Positions 25,911 through 34,378 are shown, counted from the first letter of the stretch. The stretch: DNA of 64,000 bases from an uncultured Oscillospiraceae bacterium (GCA_900541565.1 UQKB01000009.1:7704-71703); one strand, 5' to 3'. A program made the numbers and translations. Notes: generated by a model from the letters alone, not told the origin.

Positions 25911-26462
25911 TTGCTGGAAAAGTATTTGATTGCGCATTGCGCGCCAACGCTTGCATCTTTAAAAACCGCCAGCTTATTCTGTATGTCGGTTTTATCTGAA
26001 CAAGACCTGGAAGGCCAGATCAAAGACTGGAATAGCCGGCTTTGGGAAAAAGGGTTGTTTTTAATGGTCTTAAAACGCTATAAGGACAAAGCGCTGGTAT
26101 ATGTGTGTCGAAAATCGCATTTACAGGCGGATTTGAAAAAAGCAGGAGTTGCAAACTTTCTTGCCCAATACGGCTATCGGCATACAGACCTCAAATACGC
26201 ATTAACAAGGCTCAGGCAAAGATTAAACAGCAGCAATTCTTTTCCGCATGAAATTGGAATTTTTTTAGGCTATCCTTTGGAAGATGTTGTTGGTTTTATT
26301 CAAAACGCAGGAAAAAATTGCAAATATACCGGTTATTGGAAGGTTTATTCGAATGAATGTGAAACAATAAAGCTTTTTGCACAATTTCAAAAATGCCGTA
26401 AGATCTATATACGGCTATGGAGTCAGGGAAAGTCTGTCCAGCAGCTTACGGTAGCTGCTTGA
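25911..26462 (+). CDS. DUF3793 family protein
   Basis: A 183-residue protein of the DUF3793 family, identified by the N-terminal HCAPTLASLKTASLF and the central FPHEIGIFLGYPLEDVVGFI, followed by CKYTGYWKVYSNE. It starts with TTG, 6 bases after aaggggga. The function is unknown. Conserved Cys and His residues (HCAP, NCKYTGYW) could bind a metal, which is inference. The neighbours suggest expression together with flavodoxin under metal or redox control. Confidence 0.87.
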   Translation: MLEKYLIAHCAPTLASLKTASLFCMSVLSEQDLEGQIKDWNSRLWEKGLFLMVLKRYKDKALVYVCRKSHLQADLKKAGVANFLAQYGYRHTDLKYALTRLRQRLNSSNSFPHEIGIFLGYPLEDVVGFIQNAGKNCKYTGYWKVYSNECETIKLFAQFQKCRKIYIRLWSQGKSVQQLTVAA

Positions 26463-26495
26463 GATAGAAATTTAATAAGGAAAGAGGTTGTTTTT

Positions 26496-26918
26496 ATGAG
26501 TAAGGTTGCGGTAGTCTACTGGAGTGGTACGGGCAACACAGAGGCAATGGCCTGCCAGGTTGCAGAAGGTGCAAAACAGGAAGGCGCAGAGGTCTCTCTG
26601 TTTACGGCGGCAGAATTTGACGCAGCAAAGATGGACGCTTTTGACGCAATAGCCTTTGGTTGCCCCTCCATGGGGGATGAACAACTGGAAGAAAGCGAAT
26701 TTGAGCCGATGTTTGACGGCTGCAAAGCAAAACTGCAAGGAAAAAAGATTGCATTGTTTGGTTCTTATGGCTGGGGCGATGGCGAATGGATGCGCACCTG
26801 GGAAGAAGACTGCATAAGCACCGGCGCACAGTTGGCGTGTAAAAGCGTTATTTGCAATGAAGCGCCCGATGCGCAGGCAGAGGCTGATTGTGTGTCGCTG
26901 GGAAAAGCATTGGCATAG
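26496..26918 (+). CDS. Flavodoxin (short-chain)
   Basis: A 140-residue short-chain flavodoxin, an FMN electron carrier that replaces ferredoxin in many anaerobes when iron is scarce. The phosphate-binding loop is WSGTGNTEAMA (residues 8-18). The isoalloxazine loops are GCPSMGDEQLEE and FGSYGWGDGEWM. aaagagg precedes the ATG. It is last in the operon with DUF2325 and DUF3793, ending at a bidirectional terminator. Confidence 0.95.
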   Translation: MSKVAVVYWSGTGNTEAMACQVAEGAKQEGAEVSLFTAAEFDAAKMDAFDAIAFGCPSMGDEQLEESEFEPMFDGCKAKLQGKKIALFGSYGWGDGEWMRTWEEDCISTGAQLACKSVICNEAPDAQAEADCVSLGKALA

Positions 26919-26948
26919 TTTTTACATAAAATTATATGCAGCAAAAAA

Positions 26949-26975
26949 GGAACAGGGCGCATCCCTGTTCCTTTT
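26949..26975. terminator. Bidirectional terminator between convergent genes
   Basis: GGAACAGGG (26949-26957) pairs with CCCTGTTCC (26963-26971), flanked by A6 on the left and TTTT on the right, so it can serve both the flavodoxin operon (+) and the PepSY gene (-). Confidence 0.85.
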
Positions 26976-26993
26976 CTCGTGCGCAAACTCTGA

Positions 26994-27650
26994 TCAGTCG
27001 TATATGGATTCTTTATCAAATTCCAGCACGGCCCCGCTGCTTGCATCAATCTTATAGTCATACTCTGTTTGTGTATCAAAAAATTCAATTTGATAGACAG
27101 CTTTGCCATCGTCATATTCCAATTTTGCTTCCTTCATGGTTACATTCCCTTCCGACAAACCGGCCTGCTTTAAGGCGGTGGCCTTTGCAGTGTCCAGATC
27201 AATTTTTACTTCGCCGGAGGAAGAAGCGGAAGCTGCCGGGCTGTTTTCAATGTCGTGATCGTATGAAAGAACAGCGCCGGTAGATGCGTCAATTTCATAA
27301 TCGTACTCCGTGCTGCCAGAATAAAATTCCACATCGTAAACAGCTTTGCCGTCGTCATAATCCAGCTTTGCGTTAACATACACCGCGTCTGATTCCTGTA
27401 CACCGGCGTTTTCAAGAGCAATTTTTTTTGCTTCATCCGTGCTGATTTGTGTGCTGTTGCTTGTGGAAGCCTGCGTGTTTTTTTCGGTTTGCGACTGAGC
27501 TGTTTTGCTTACATCAGGCGTATCGTCGTCGCTGTTACTCGACGAAGCCGCCGATGTGTTCGTGCTGGTGTTGGCGACCGTGTTGCCGTTGCAGCCGGCA
27601 GCAAAGAAAATGCAGAAAATGGAAAGCGCAATAAAAAGTATTTTTTTCAT
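26994..27650 (-). CDS. PepSY-domain lipoprotein
   Basis: A 218-residue lipoprotein. The signal peptide MKKILFIALSIFCIFFAAGC ends in a lipobox with Cys20, followed by a Ser/Thr/Asn-rich linker (about 21-65). Two PepSY domains follow, each ending in the same pattern: YDVEFYSGSTEYDYEIDASTG and YQIEFFDTQTEYDYKIDASSG, an internal duplication. PepSY domains are extracytoplasmic and often restrain proteases or sit beside sensor kinases. The ATG at 27650 has aaagga upstream. The frame open to 27806 has no lipoprotein signal at its start. A promoter with the same direct repeats as the adjacent two-component operon suggests control by that system. Confidence 0.9.
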   Translation of the reverse strand: MKKILFIALSIFCIFFAAGCNGNTVANTSTNTSAASSSNSDDDTPDVSKTAQSQTEKNTQASTSNSTQISTDEAKKIALENAGVQESDAVYVNAKLDYDDGKAVYDVEFYSGSTEYDYEIDASTGAVLSYDHDIENSPAASASSSGEVKIDLDTAKATALKQAGLSEGNVTMKEAKLEYDDGKAVYQIEFFDTQTEYDYKIDASSGAVLEFDKESIYD

Positions 27651-27752
27651 ATAGGTCATCCTTTCTGTTTTGTTGCACGCCGGGGTCAAAATCCCGGCGG
27701 CGTGTGTTTTCGTATAACGTGTTCCGCGGATAAGGCCTTGCCTTACAATTGC

Positions 27753-27786
27753 AGTATATAAAAGAAAAATTAGAAGTCCATTAGAA
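27753..27786 (-). promoter_or_regulatory. PepSY promoter with response-regulator direct repeat
   Basis: On the minus strand: TTCTAAT (27786-27780), GGAC, TTCTAAT (27775-27769), then 10 bases and the -10 box TATACT (27758-27753). The 11-bp repeat period is typical of OmpR-family sites. The repeats cover the -35 position, as for a class II activator. A GC-rich hairpin (about 27676-27705) lies in the leader. Confidence 0.65.
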
Positions 27787-27871
27787 AAAACAAAAATATG
27801 AGTCAAAATAAAAAAATTTTTGTTCCGGTTTTTTTATATTCTTTCCCTCCAAAATCAATCTATCCCTTGCG

Positions 27872-27891
27872 GATATTTCTATAGAAATATC
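27872..27891. repeat. Perfect 20-bp palindrome
   Basis: GATATTTCTA followed by its exact reverse complement TAGAAATATC, 21 bases beyond the stop of the sensor kinase gene. No T-run follows on either strand, so it is an unassigned operator-like or mRNA 3'-end structure. Confidence 0.5.
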
Positions 27892-27912
27892 TCCGTTTCA
27901 AATAAATAAAAG

Positions 27913-29268
27913 TTAAGAAAAATCGCTGAACCGCACGGTAAAGGTGCTTCCTTTCCCCGGCGCGCTTTCTACAGAAATCTCGCCCTTATGCAGCCTTGCA
28001 ATCTGTTTTACCATTGCCAGGCCAAGTCCCAAACCTGCATTGCCGGACCGGCTGCGCGCTTTATCCGAGCGGTAAAAACGGTTCCAAATTTTTGGTATTT
28101 CTTCGGCTTCTATTCCAATGCCATCGTCGGCTACCGTTAAGACAACGGTATTTGCCTCTTGCAAAAGAGAAACCCAGATATGTCCGTTTTCCACTCCATA
28201 GCGGTAGGCGTTTTGGATTAGATTATTCAGCATTCTTGTAAATAACGCCGGATCGGCGGCCATAATAATATTGGGTGTAATTTGCGTTAACAAAGAAATG
28301 TTTTTTTCAGCAATTGTCTTTTGTTCCGCACAAACGGATGACACAAGCTCGCTTAAATGAACCTTTTCCATTGCAGGCGCTTCTGTCCCTTGTTCAAGCC
28401 GTGTAAACGCCAAAAGCGAAGAAATGAAATGCGACATACGGTAACCTTGTTTTTGAATTGCGCCGATTGCCTCATACAGTTCTTCCTTTCCGGATGCATT
28501 TTCAAAGGCGTATTCACACTGCGCCAGAATAATAGAAACAGGCGTCCGCAGCTCATGAGAAGCATCAGACGTAAATTGTCGTTCGGCTTCAAAATTTGTC
28601 TGTAGCCGCGCAAACATGCGGTTAAAAGTTTCTGCCAGTTGGTGCAGCTCGTCGCCGTTTGCGTTTATTTCTATCCGTTTGCTTAAATCGCCGCTGCGCC
28701 CAATTTCTTCTGCTGTTTTGTTCATTTTACGGATGGGGTTTAGCGAACGCCTGGCTAAAAGATAGCCGCCGGCAGAGGCAAGAATCACAAGCAGCGGCAA
28801 CGCAATTAACGCGGCCTTTGTTACCGTAGACAATCCGGCCAATCCATTTTCGGAGGAAACCACACCCCTGATCCATACGGTTTTGCTGTCGTCCAGAGTA
28901 ACCCTGCGGTCATAAATTAAGTAAGATCCTCCATTGGTGGAAGCCTGTCTTGTAGTGCTGTCTGTAAACGGCTGGCTGTATAAAACGTCATACGGCGCAT
29001 ATCCGCTGATCAACACACCGTTTTCGTCAAAAAGCTGGATATATACGCCATTATTAAAAAAGGTAAAATCGTCATCAATCTCCAATTTTCCGTCGTCATA
29101 ATCCAGCTCATCCATATTTGTCTGGACGGTTTCCATCAACAGCCGTCTGGAATCCTGTGCAGCTGTTGCGCTTGAAAAAATCGCAATAAAAGCAAAAACA
29201 ACCGTGCATAAAAGAAGCATCATCGCCGTAAACCATATTGTAATTTTGCTTTTGATAGACAGCTTCAT
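27913..29268 (-). CDS. Sensor histidine kinase with HAMP domain
   Basis: A 451-residue membrane kinase. Membrane segments lie at about 10-32 and 151-173, with an extracytoplasmic sensor region of about 120 residues between them. The HAMP linker is about 172-228, the phosphoacceptor His238 is in FTSDASHELRTPVSII, and the ATP-binding part contains NLIQNAYRYG, ADDGIGIEAEEIPKIWNRFYRSD and GLGLGLAMVKQI. Its start overlaps the response regulator stop by four bases. The PepSY lipoprotein downstream probably acts in the same envelope response. The stimulus is unknown. Confidence 0.94.
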   Translation of the reverse strand: MKLSIKSKITIWFTAMMLLLCTVVFAFIAIFSSATAAQDSRRLLMETVQTNMDELDYDDGKLEIDDDFTFFNNGVYIQLFDENGVLISGYAPYDVLYSQPFTDSTTRQASTNGGSYLIYDRRVTLDDSKTVWIRGVVSSENGLAGLSTVTKAALIALPLLVILASAGGYLLARRSLNPIRKMNKTAEEIGRSGDLSKRIEINANGDELHQLAETFNRMFARLQTNFEAERQFTSDASHELRTPVSIILAQCEYAFENASGKEELYEAIGAIQKQGYRMSHFISSLLAFTRLEQGTEAPAMEKVHLSELVSSVCAEQKTIAEKNISLLTQITPNIIMAADPALFTRMLNNLIQNAYRYGVENGHIWVSLLQEANTVVLTVADDGIGIEAEEIPKIWNRFYRSDKARSRSGNAGLGLGLAMVKQIARLHKGEISVESAPGKGSTFTVRFSDFS

Positions 29269-29942
29269 TTTGCATCTTCCTTCATAATATAGCCCACACC
29301 TCGGACGGTATGAATCAGTTTTGTGGAAAACCCTTCATCCACTTTTTTTCGCAGATAGGTGATATACACGTCCACAACATTCGTGCCGCCTTCATAGTCA
29401 TAGCTCCATACATTGTCCTCAATTTTTTGTCTGGAAAGAACTTTGTTTTTATTCCGAAGCAGATACTCCAGCAAAGAAAATTCCCGTGCCGTCAGAAGGA
29501 TTTCCCGGTCGCCTCTTTGTACAGTGTGGGTCTGGGTGTCAAGGGTCAAATCGGCAAGCGTATAAATATTGGTTGGATTTCCCGCAGCCGTTCGGGTAAT
29601 CGCATAAATACGGGCAATTAACTCATCAAAAGAAAAAGGCTTGACCAGATAATCATTGCCGCCAATATTCAGCCCTTTTACCTTGTCTGCTATCGTATCC
29701 TTTGCAGTTAAAAAAATAATGGGTGTCAGGTTCCCCTGCGCGCGCAGACGCCGTACTGTTTCAAGCCCGTCGCTTTTTGGCATCATAATGTCCAGAATCG
29801 CTGCGTCGTAAGATGTAAAAAGCAGATGGTCCAACGCACTTTCTCCGTCAAAAACACTTTCTGTCATAAAACCCTCTGCGCGCAGTTTTTTGGAAAGAAT
29901 ATCGTTTAAATCCGTATCGTCTTCAGCAATTAAAATTCGCAT
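29265..29942 (-). CDS. OmpR-family response regulator
   Basis: A 225-residue response regulator. The receiver domain has acidic Glu7, Asp8 and Asp9, phosphoacceptor Asp51 (AAILDIMMPKSDG) and Lys102 in NDYLVKPFSF. The C-terminal winged helix has LTAREFSLLEYLLRNKNKVLSR and the wing VVDVYITYLRKKVD, followed by HTVRGVGYIM. Direct repeats at its own promoter, matched at the PepSY promoter with identical spacing, make autoregulation likely. It is co-transcribed with the kinase. Confidence 0.95.
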   Translation of the reverse strand: MRILIAEDDTDLNDILSKKLRAEGFMTESVFDGESALDHLLFTSYDAAILDIMMPKSDGLETVRRLRAQGNLTPIIFLTAKDTIADKVKGLNIGGNDYLVKPFSFDELIARIYAITRTAAGNPTNIYTLADLTLDTQTHTVQRGDREILLTAREFSLLEYLLRNKNKVLSRQKIEDNVWSYDYEGGTNVVDVYITYLRKKVDEGFSTKLIHTVRGVGYIMKEDAK

Positions 29943-29959
29943 AACAGCACCCCGCTTTC

Positions 29960-29993
29960 AGCATACATGGTTTTGATTAAAAAAAGATTAGAA
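29960..29993 (-). promoter_or_regulatory. Two-component operon promoter with response-regulator direct repeat
   Basis: On the minus strand: TTCTAAT (29993-29987), CTTT, TTTTAAT (29982-29976), 10 bases, then the -10 box TATGCT (29965-29960). Repeat period and distance to -10 are identical to those at the PepSY promoter. Confidence 0.65.
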
Positions 29994-30149
29994 GCAAGAA
30001 AGAAAAAGTAATTTTGCTTTTATTATAAAGGAAAAAGCATGTCAATCAAGTATAAAATAAAAAATATATTTCCCTAAAATAGAAGATAACAATAGAAGAT
30101 TGTCATACAACTGCAAAATATTGGGGCAGTATTTTTATTGAAAAAAGGC

Positions 30150-30210
30150 TTGCAAATACCGGAAGGGGGTATTATAATAAAAATAAATAAAAATACCCCA
30201 TAAGGGTATT
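30150..30210 (+). promoter_or_regulatory. csoR-copA promoter with two CsoR-like operators
   Basis: TTGCAA (30150-30155), 17-base spacer, TATAAT (30173-30178). The spacer itself is a GC-rich inverted repeat, TACCGGAAGGGGGTA. A second one, TACCCCATAAGGGTA, lies at 30194-30208 just before the ribosome site. Both fit the pattern of CsoR operators, so copper binding to CsoR should release the promoter. The flanking 29994-30149 is AT-rich with nothing else visible. Confidence 0.75.
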
Positions 30211-30224
30211 TAGGAGGCGTCCAT

Positions 30225-30560
30225 GTGAGCAAACAGGAAAATACAAAGCAAACGGTAAACGGCAAAGAAAGCTGTACCTGTCATTACAAGGCAACACCCC
30301 GCGAGGAAACACAGCTGCGTCAAATGCAAAACCGATTAAAACGGATGACGGGCCAGCTCAACGGGATTGCAAATATGCTGGAGGACAACCGCTATTGCGG
30401 CGATATTCTTATTCAGGTTTCCGCAGTGCAAAGCGCTTTGCAGGCCTTTGCTTATCTGCTGCTTCAAAACCATATGGAAACCTGTGTGGTTGAAGAAATT
30501 CAAAAAGGAAATATGCAGGTAATCCGTGAAGCCGTAGAGCTGATTAAGCAATTAAAATAA
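30225..30560 (+). CDS. csoR: CsoR-type copper-sensing repressor
   Basis: A 111-residue all-helical repressor of the CsoR/RcnR (DUF156) family. The Cu(I) ligands Cys58, His83 and Cys87 (YCGDIL and NHMETC) have the same 25- and 4-residue spacing as in characterised CsoR. The N-terminal tail has an extra SCTCH cluster. It starts with GTG after taggaggcg. It is followed after 15 bases by copA, and its own promoter contains two candidate operators, the standard autoregulated copper-export arrangement. Confidence 0.92.
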   Translation: MSKQENTKQTVNGKESCTCHYKATPREETQLRQMQNRLKRMTGQLNGIANMLEDNRYCGDILIQVSAVQSALQAFAYLLLQNHMETCVVEEIQKGNMQVIREAVELIKQLK

Positions 30561-30575
30561 AAGGGAGGGGCTTGC

Positions 30576-33194
30576 TTGAAAACGGAAAAATATAATGTTA
30601 CCGGAATGACCTGTGCAGCCTGCCAGGCCAATGTGACCCGGTGTGTGCAAAAGCTGGAAGGAGTTAGTGACGTTAACGTAAACCTGCTTTTAAACCAGAT
30701 GACGGTTTCTTATGATGAAACAAAGCTGGATACAAACAAAATTGTCAGTGCGGTTGAAACAATTGGTTACGGCGCGTCTTCTTTAGAAAAAACCAATGAA
30801 ACAGGTGGCTTCCGCAGCGAATGGACGAGCAGACAGAAAAGAGCGCAGGAGCATCAAAAAAGCATGAAAAAAAGGCTGCTGCTCTCCGTCATTTTACTGG
30901 TCCCGCTTATGTATATTGCAATGGGCCCCATGCTGTCGCTGCCGGTTCCGGGCTTTTTGGTCGGTATGGAAAACATGTTGGTTTCCGCCATAGCGCAACT
31001 GCTGCTCACGCTGCCAATCCTGTTTATTAACCGGCATTTTTTTCAAAATGGGTTTAAAGCACTCATTCATCGGGCGCCCAATATGGATTCTCTGGTCGCT
31101 ATTGGTTCGGGGGCTTCACTGGTTTATGGGATCTTTGCCATGTTTCGCATGGCCTATGGCTTTGGGCATGGGGATATGGAACTGGTGCATGCGTATGCGC
31201 ACGCGCTGTATTTTGAATCTGCAGCCATGATCCTAACACTTGTGACGGTAGGGAAATATCTGGAAGCAAAATCAAAAGCCAAAACGTCCGACGCACTTGG
31301 AAAGTTGGTAGATCTGGCACCCAAAACCGCCGTGGTGATTCGCAACGGGGCAGAGCAAACAATTCCGGCAGAACAGGTCGTCGCTGGGGATATTGTCATG
31401 ATTCGTCCGGGCGATAAAATTCCGGTAGACGGTGTTGTAACACAAGGGCATGGATATGTAGACCAGGCGGCAATTACCGGCGAAAGCATTCCCGTGGAAA
31501 AACAGCCGGGGGATTCTGTTATTTCTGCTACCACCAATAAAAACGGTACATTTCATTTTCGGGCGTCCAAGGTTGGCGAAGACACAACGCTTGCGCAGAT
31601 TATCCGCCTTGTAGATGAAGCAGGGAACACAAAAGCGCCTATTGCACGGCTGGCAGACCGGGTCAGCGGGGTATTTGTACCAATCGTAATCGTTATTGCA
31701 ATCCTTACGGCAATTGTTTGGCTATTTGCCGGGCAGAGCTTTGAATTTGCCCTTTCCAATGCAATTGCAGTACTGGTGATTTCCTGCCCATGCGCGTTGG
31801 GGCTGGCTACGCCGGTAGCAATTATGGTAGGAACAGGAAAAGCAGCGGAAATGGGGATTTTAATCAAATCTGCCGAAAGCCTGGAAACACTTCATGCGGT
31901 GGATACGGTCGTTTTGGACAAGACTGGGACAATTACCTCAGGCCGTCCATCGGTTACAGACGTAATCGTGCTGGATCCTACGCTGTCGGAACACATTTTT
32001 TTGGAAGAAGCGGCAGCGGCAGAAACCGGCAGTGAACATCCTTTGGCACAGGCAGTTGTAGAAAAAGCAAAAAATTTGGGGCTTTCGCTTCCAAAATCAG
32101 AAGGCTTTGCAGCAACGGCCGGGCGCGGAGTAAAGGCCACAGTCCGAACACACACATATTTGGCTGGCAACCTTGCGTTTATGAAAGAAAACGGGCTGCT
32201 TGGGGATACAGCGCCTTCTGCAAAAGCAAAGGACATTGTAAAACAGTTGGCGCAGGAAGGAAAAACGCCGCTGCTCTTTGCACGGGATCGTAAGCTGGCG
32301 GGTATAATCGCTGTTGCGGACACCATCCGCGATTCCAGTCGGGCAGCAATCCGGCGCTTTTCAGAAATGGGTCTGCACGTCGTTATGCTGACAGGGGACA
32401 ACCGTGTCACTGCGGAAGCCATACGCAAGCAGCTTGGAATAGAGACAGCCATATCCGACGTTTTACCGACAGAAAAAGAAGCAAATATTCGCGCATTACA
32501 AATGAAAGGCCAAAAGGTGGCGATGGTAGGCGATGGGATTAACGACGCTCCGGCACTAATGCGGGCGGACGTTGGCATTGCCATCGGCGCAGGGACAGAT
32601 ATTGCCATTGATTCGGCCGATGTGGTCTTGATGAAAGATTCACTTTATGATGTAGCAACGGCAATAGAGCTGAGCAGGGCCGTCATCCGTAACATTCATA
32701 TGAACCTGTTTTGGGCATTTTTCTATAATGTTTTGGGGATTCCGGTGGCGGCGGGCGTTCTTTATCCGGCCTTTGGCCTGCTGTTAAGCCCCATGCTTGG
32801 TTCTGCGGCCATGAGCCTAAGTTCAGTCTGTGTTGTACTCAACGCGCTTCGCCTGCGCTTTTTCAAAAAGAAAGAGGCAATGCTCACCGGGCAAGCAGAG
32901 CTGCAATCCATAGAGCCAGAGACTGCTCAACGTTCGGATCAAACAGACAAATCAATAGAAAAGAAAGAGGGAATTACCATGAAAAAAGTATTGCAAGTAG
33001 ATGGAATGATGTGCGCGCACTGCCAAATGCATGTGGAAAAGGCGCTGGCCGCAGTAGACGGTGTACAAAAGGCAGAAGTAGACCTTGAGAAAAACCAGGC
33101 AACTGTGTCGCTTTTACGGGATGTGCCGGACCAGGAATTAATGGATGCGGTAACCCAGGCGGGCTATACGCCGCTTAGCTGTAAAACAGAATAA
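30576..33194 (+). CDS. copA: Copper-exporting P1B-type ATPase with C-terminal CopZ-like domain
   Basis: An 872-residue Cu(I) P-type ATPase. The N-terminal HMA domain has Cys13 and Cys16 in GMTCAAC. The membrane metal site is Cys404-Pro-Cys406 (SCPCALG), the phosphorylated Asp448 is in DKTGTITSGRP, and the nucleotide-domain HP motif is SEHPLAQ. A GDGINDAPALM hinge and two late membrane helices follow. Unusually a second HMA domain (about 802-872, GMMCAHC with Cys813 and Cys816) is attached at the C-terminus by a polar linker. It starts at TTG 30576 after gggagggg. The C-terminal domain also has its own internal start site (see next entry). Confidence 0.95.
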   Translation: MKTEKYNVTGMTCAACQANVTRCVQKLEGVSDVNVNLLLNQMTVSYDETKLDTNKIVSAVETIGYGASSLEKTNETGGFRSEWTSRQKRAQEHQKSMKKRLLLSVILLVPLMYIAMGPMLSLPVPGFLVGMENMLVSAIAQLLLTLPILFINRHFFQNGFKALIHRAPNMDSLVAIGSGASLVYGIFAMFRMAYGFGHGDMELVHAYAHALYFESAAMILTLVTVGKYLEAKSKAKTSDALGKLVDLAPKTAVVIRNGAEQTIPAEQVVAGDIVMIRPGDKIPVDGVVTQGHGYVDQAAITGESIPVEKQPGDSVISATTNKNGTFHFRASKVGEDTTLAQIIRLVDEAGNTKAPIARLADRVSGVFVPIVIVIAILTAIVWLFAGQSFEFALSNAIAVLVISCPCALGLATPVAIMVGTGKAAEMGILIKSAESLETLHAVDTVVLDKTGTITSGRPSVTDVIVLDPTLSEHIFLEEAAAAETGSEHPLAQAVVEKAKNLGLSLPKSEGFAATAGRGVKATVRTHTYLAGNLAFMKENGLLGDTAPSAKAKDIVKQLAQEGKTPLLFARDRKLAGIIAVADTIRDSSRAAIRRFSEMGLHVVMLTGDNRVTAEAIRKQLGIETAISDVLPTEKEANIRALQMKGQKVAMVGDGINDAPALMRADVGIAIGAGTDIAIDSADVVLMKDSLYDVATAIELSRAVIRNIHMNLFWAFFYNVLGIPVAAGVLYPAFGLLLSPMLGSAAMSLSSVCVVLNALRLRFFKKKEAMLTGQAELQSIEPETAQRSDQTDKSIEKKEGITMKKVLQVDGMMCAHCQMHVEKALAAVDGVQKAEVDLEKNQATVSLLRDVPDQELMDAVTQAGYTPLSCKTE
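32979..33194 (+). other. Possible internal translation start giving a free CopZ-like chaperone
   Basis: Inside copA and in the same frame, aaagaggg lies 7 bases before an ATG at 32979. From there a complete 71-residue HMA protein is read (MKKVLQVDGMMCAHCQMHV), the size and start of a stand-alone CopZ copper chaperone. Either copA and copZ were fused and the old start is a relic, or both a fused and a free form are made. Only the sequence signal is seen, and expression is inference. Confidence 0.45.
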
Positions 33195-33216
33195 ATTTGC
33201 TGAAAGTATTATAAAA

Positions 33217-33251
33217 AGAAGGCCATTTTACAAAATGTAAAATGGCCTTCT
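33217..33251. terminator. Bidirectional terminator between copA and the Bax-inhibitor-like gene
   Basis: AGAAGGCCATTTTACA (33217-33232) pairs with TGTAAAATGGCCTTCT (33236-33251), a perfect 16-bp stem with a 3-base loop and A/T runs on both sides. It can end both convergent units. Confidence 0.85.
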
Positions 33252-33289
33252 AAAAAGTATCAAATAGTATTTAGTATTAAAAAGCAAGC

Positions 33290-34141
33290 TTATTTGTTGT
33301 TGACCGACATCAACAGATCGAGAACCTTCAGGTAAATCCAAATGACAGTAAAAGCAAGCCCAAACGCCGCCACCCATTCATATTTCTGCGGCAGGCAATT
33401 GGTCACGGTTTTTTCAATAGTGTCAAAGTCCACAAGCAAAAACAGGGTCGCAATGATAATACCAATCACGGCGACTATAATTGAGAGAACGGGGTTGTTG
33501 AGCATTGCAGCAACAATCGACGAGGTTGCCGGGATAAAATAAAACACAACGCAAGCCAGGGAAGAAAAAATCATGGTAACAAATAATACAGTAAGTATAG
33601 TTCTAAATTTTTTTGTCACCTTAATTATACGTGCTGTATATAACACGGCCATTATCGCAACAAGGAGAATGGTAATCCCAAGTGCTGCCCAGGCAATCCA
33701 CTCATAGCCGCCCAGAAGCTTTTCGATAACCCAGCCGAGCAAAAAGCCCTGAGAAACGGAGTACAAACTACCTGTAAACGGAATGCCCTTATGAACAAAC
33801 ATGGTAAGAATCGGAATAGCAATTGTAAAGACCAGTGCGGCAAGCACAAAAAGTATTTCTACCATAGAAAAGCTGAAAGCAATGTCATCGCTGATCACTT
33901 GCTCCTGTGGCAGGCCGCTGAAATAGAAGGCCTGCAGAAGATAATAAAGCGCAATCCCTCCTATGGTTACAAGCAGGAAGAAAACGGTTTTTATCGTAAT
34001 TCCACTATAGGTTGCTCCTTCGCCTTCTGCGGCGCGTTCGGTTACCTTGTTCAGTTTACGGATAACCGGGTTTGCAAAAATGTTTGTGTTTTTTTCATTT
34101 TCGCTTATAGGCGGGTTTGTTGCCAAACGCTTTTTCGCCAT
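33290..34141 (-). CDS. Bax inhibitor-1/YccA family membrane protein
   Basis: A 283-residue protein with seven predicted membrane segments after a polar 50-residue N-terminus containing NPVIRKLNKVTE and ATYSGITIKTVFFLL, the pattern of the COG4760 branch of the Bax-inhibitor-1 superfamily. The C-terminal part LVDFDTIEKTVTNCLPQKYEW with the acidic pair matches the family's likely ion-leak region. Bacterial members are thought to conduct calcium or protons, but the physiological role here is unknown. It has its own promoter and is monocistronic. Confidence 0.87.
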   Translation of the reverse strand: MAKKRLATNPPISENEKNTNIFANPVIRKLNKVTERAAEGEGATYSGITIKTVFFLLVTIGGIALYYLLQAFYFSGLPQEQVISDDIAFSFSMVEILFVLAALVFTIAIPILTMFVHKGIPFTGSLYSVSQGFLLGWVIEKLLGGYEWIAWAALGITILLVAIMAVLYTARIIKVTKKFRTILTVLFVTMIFSSLACVVFYFIPATSSIVAAMLNNPVLSIIVAVIGIIIATLFLLVDFDTIEKTVTNCLPQKYEWVAAFGLAFTVIWIYLKVLDLLMSVNNK

Positions 34142-34178
34142 AATATGTCACCTCATTTGAAAATTTTATGATAATTTT

Positions 34179-34207
34179 ATAATAAACACTCTAGCCAAAA
34201 AAGTCAA
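34179..34207 (-). promoter_or_regulatory. Sigma-A promoter for the Bax-inhibitor-like gene
   Basis: On the minus strand TTGACT (34207-34202), 17-base spacer, TATTAT (34184-34179), 37 bases before the start codon. Confidence 0.75.
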
Positions 34208-34306
34208 TAAAATCCTTTTTTATGATCTGTAAAAAAGAGTATTTTCCGTTCAAAAAATTGTAAGCTTTTCTTTTTTTCCATTTCATTTTATAAAGCGGCA
34301 GAAGGA

Positions 34307-34335
34307 TTTACTTACTTACATTTTTAAGATATAAT
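34307..34335 (+). promoter_or_regulatory. Sigma-A promoter for the ABC exporter operon
   Basis: TTTACT (34307-34312), 17-base spacer, TATAAT (34330-34335). The 325-base gap 34142-34466 holds this promoter, the divergent Bax-inhibitor promoter and the minigene below. Confidence 0.6.
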
Positions 34336-34378
34336 AAGAAGCATATATAATTTGATAAACTTAGAAGAGGGGGAGCGT

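Noticed and set aside
27872-27891. Palindrome after the sensor kinase as an intrinsic terminator
   Set aside because: It is AT-rich and no T-run follows on either strand, so it was listed as an unassigned palindrome.
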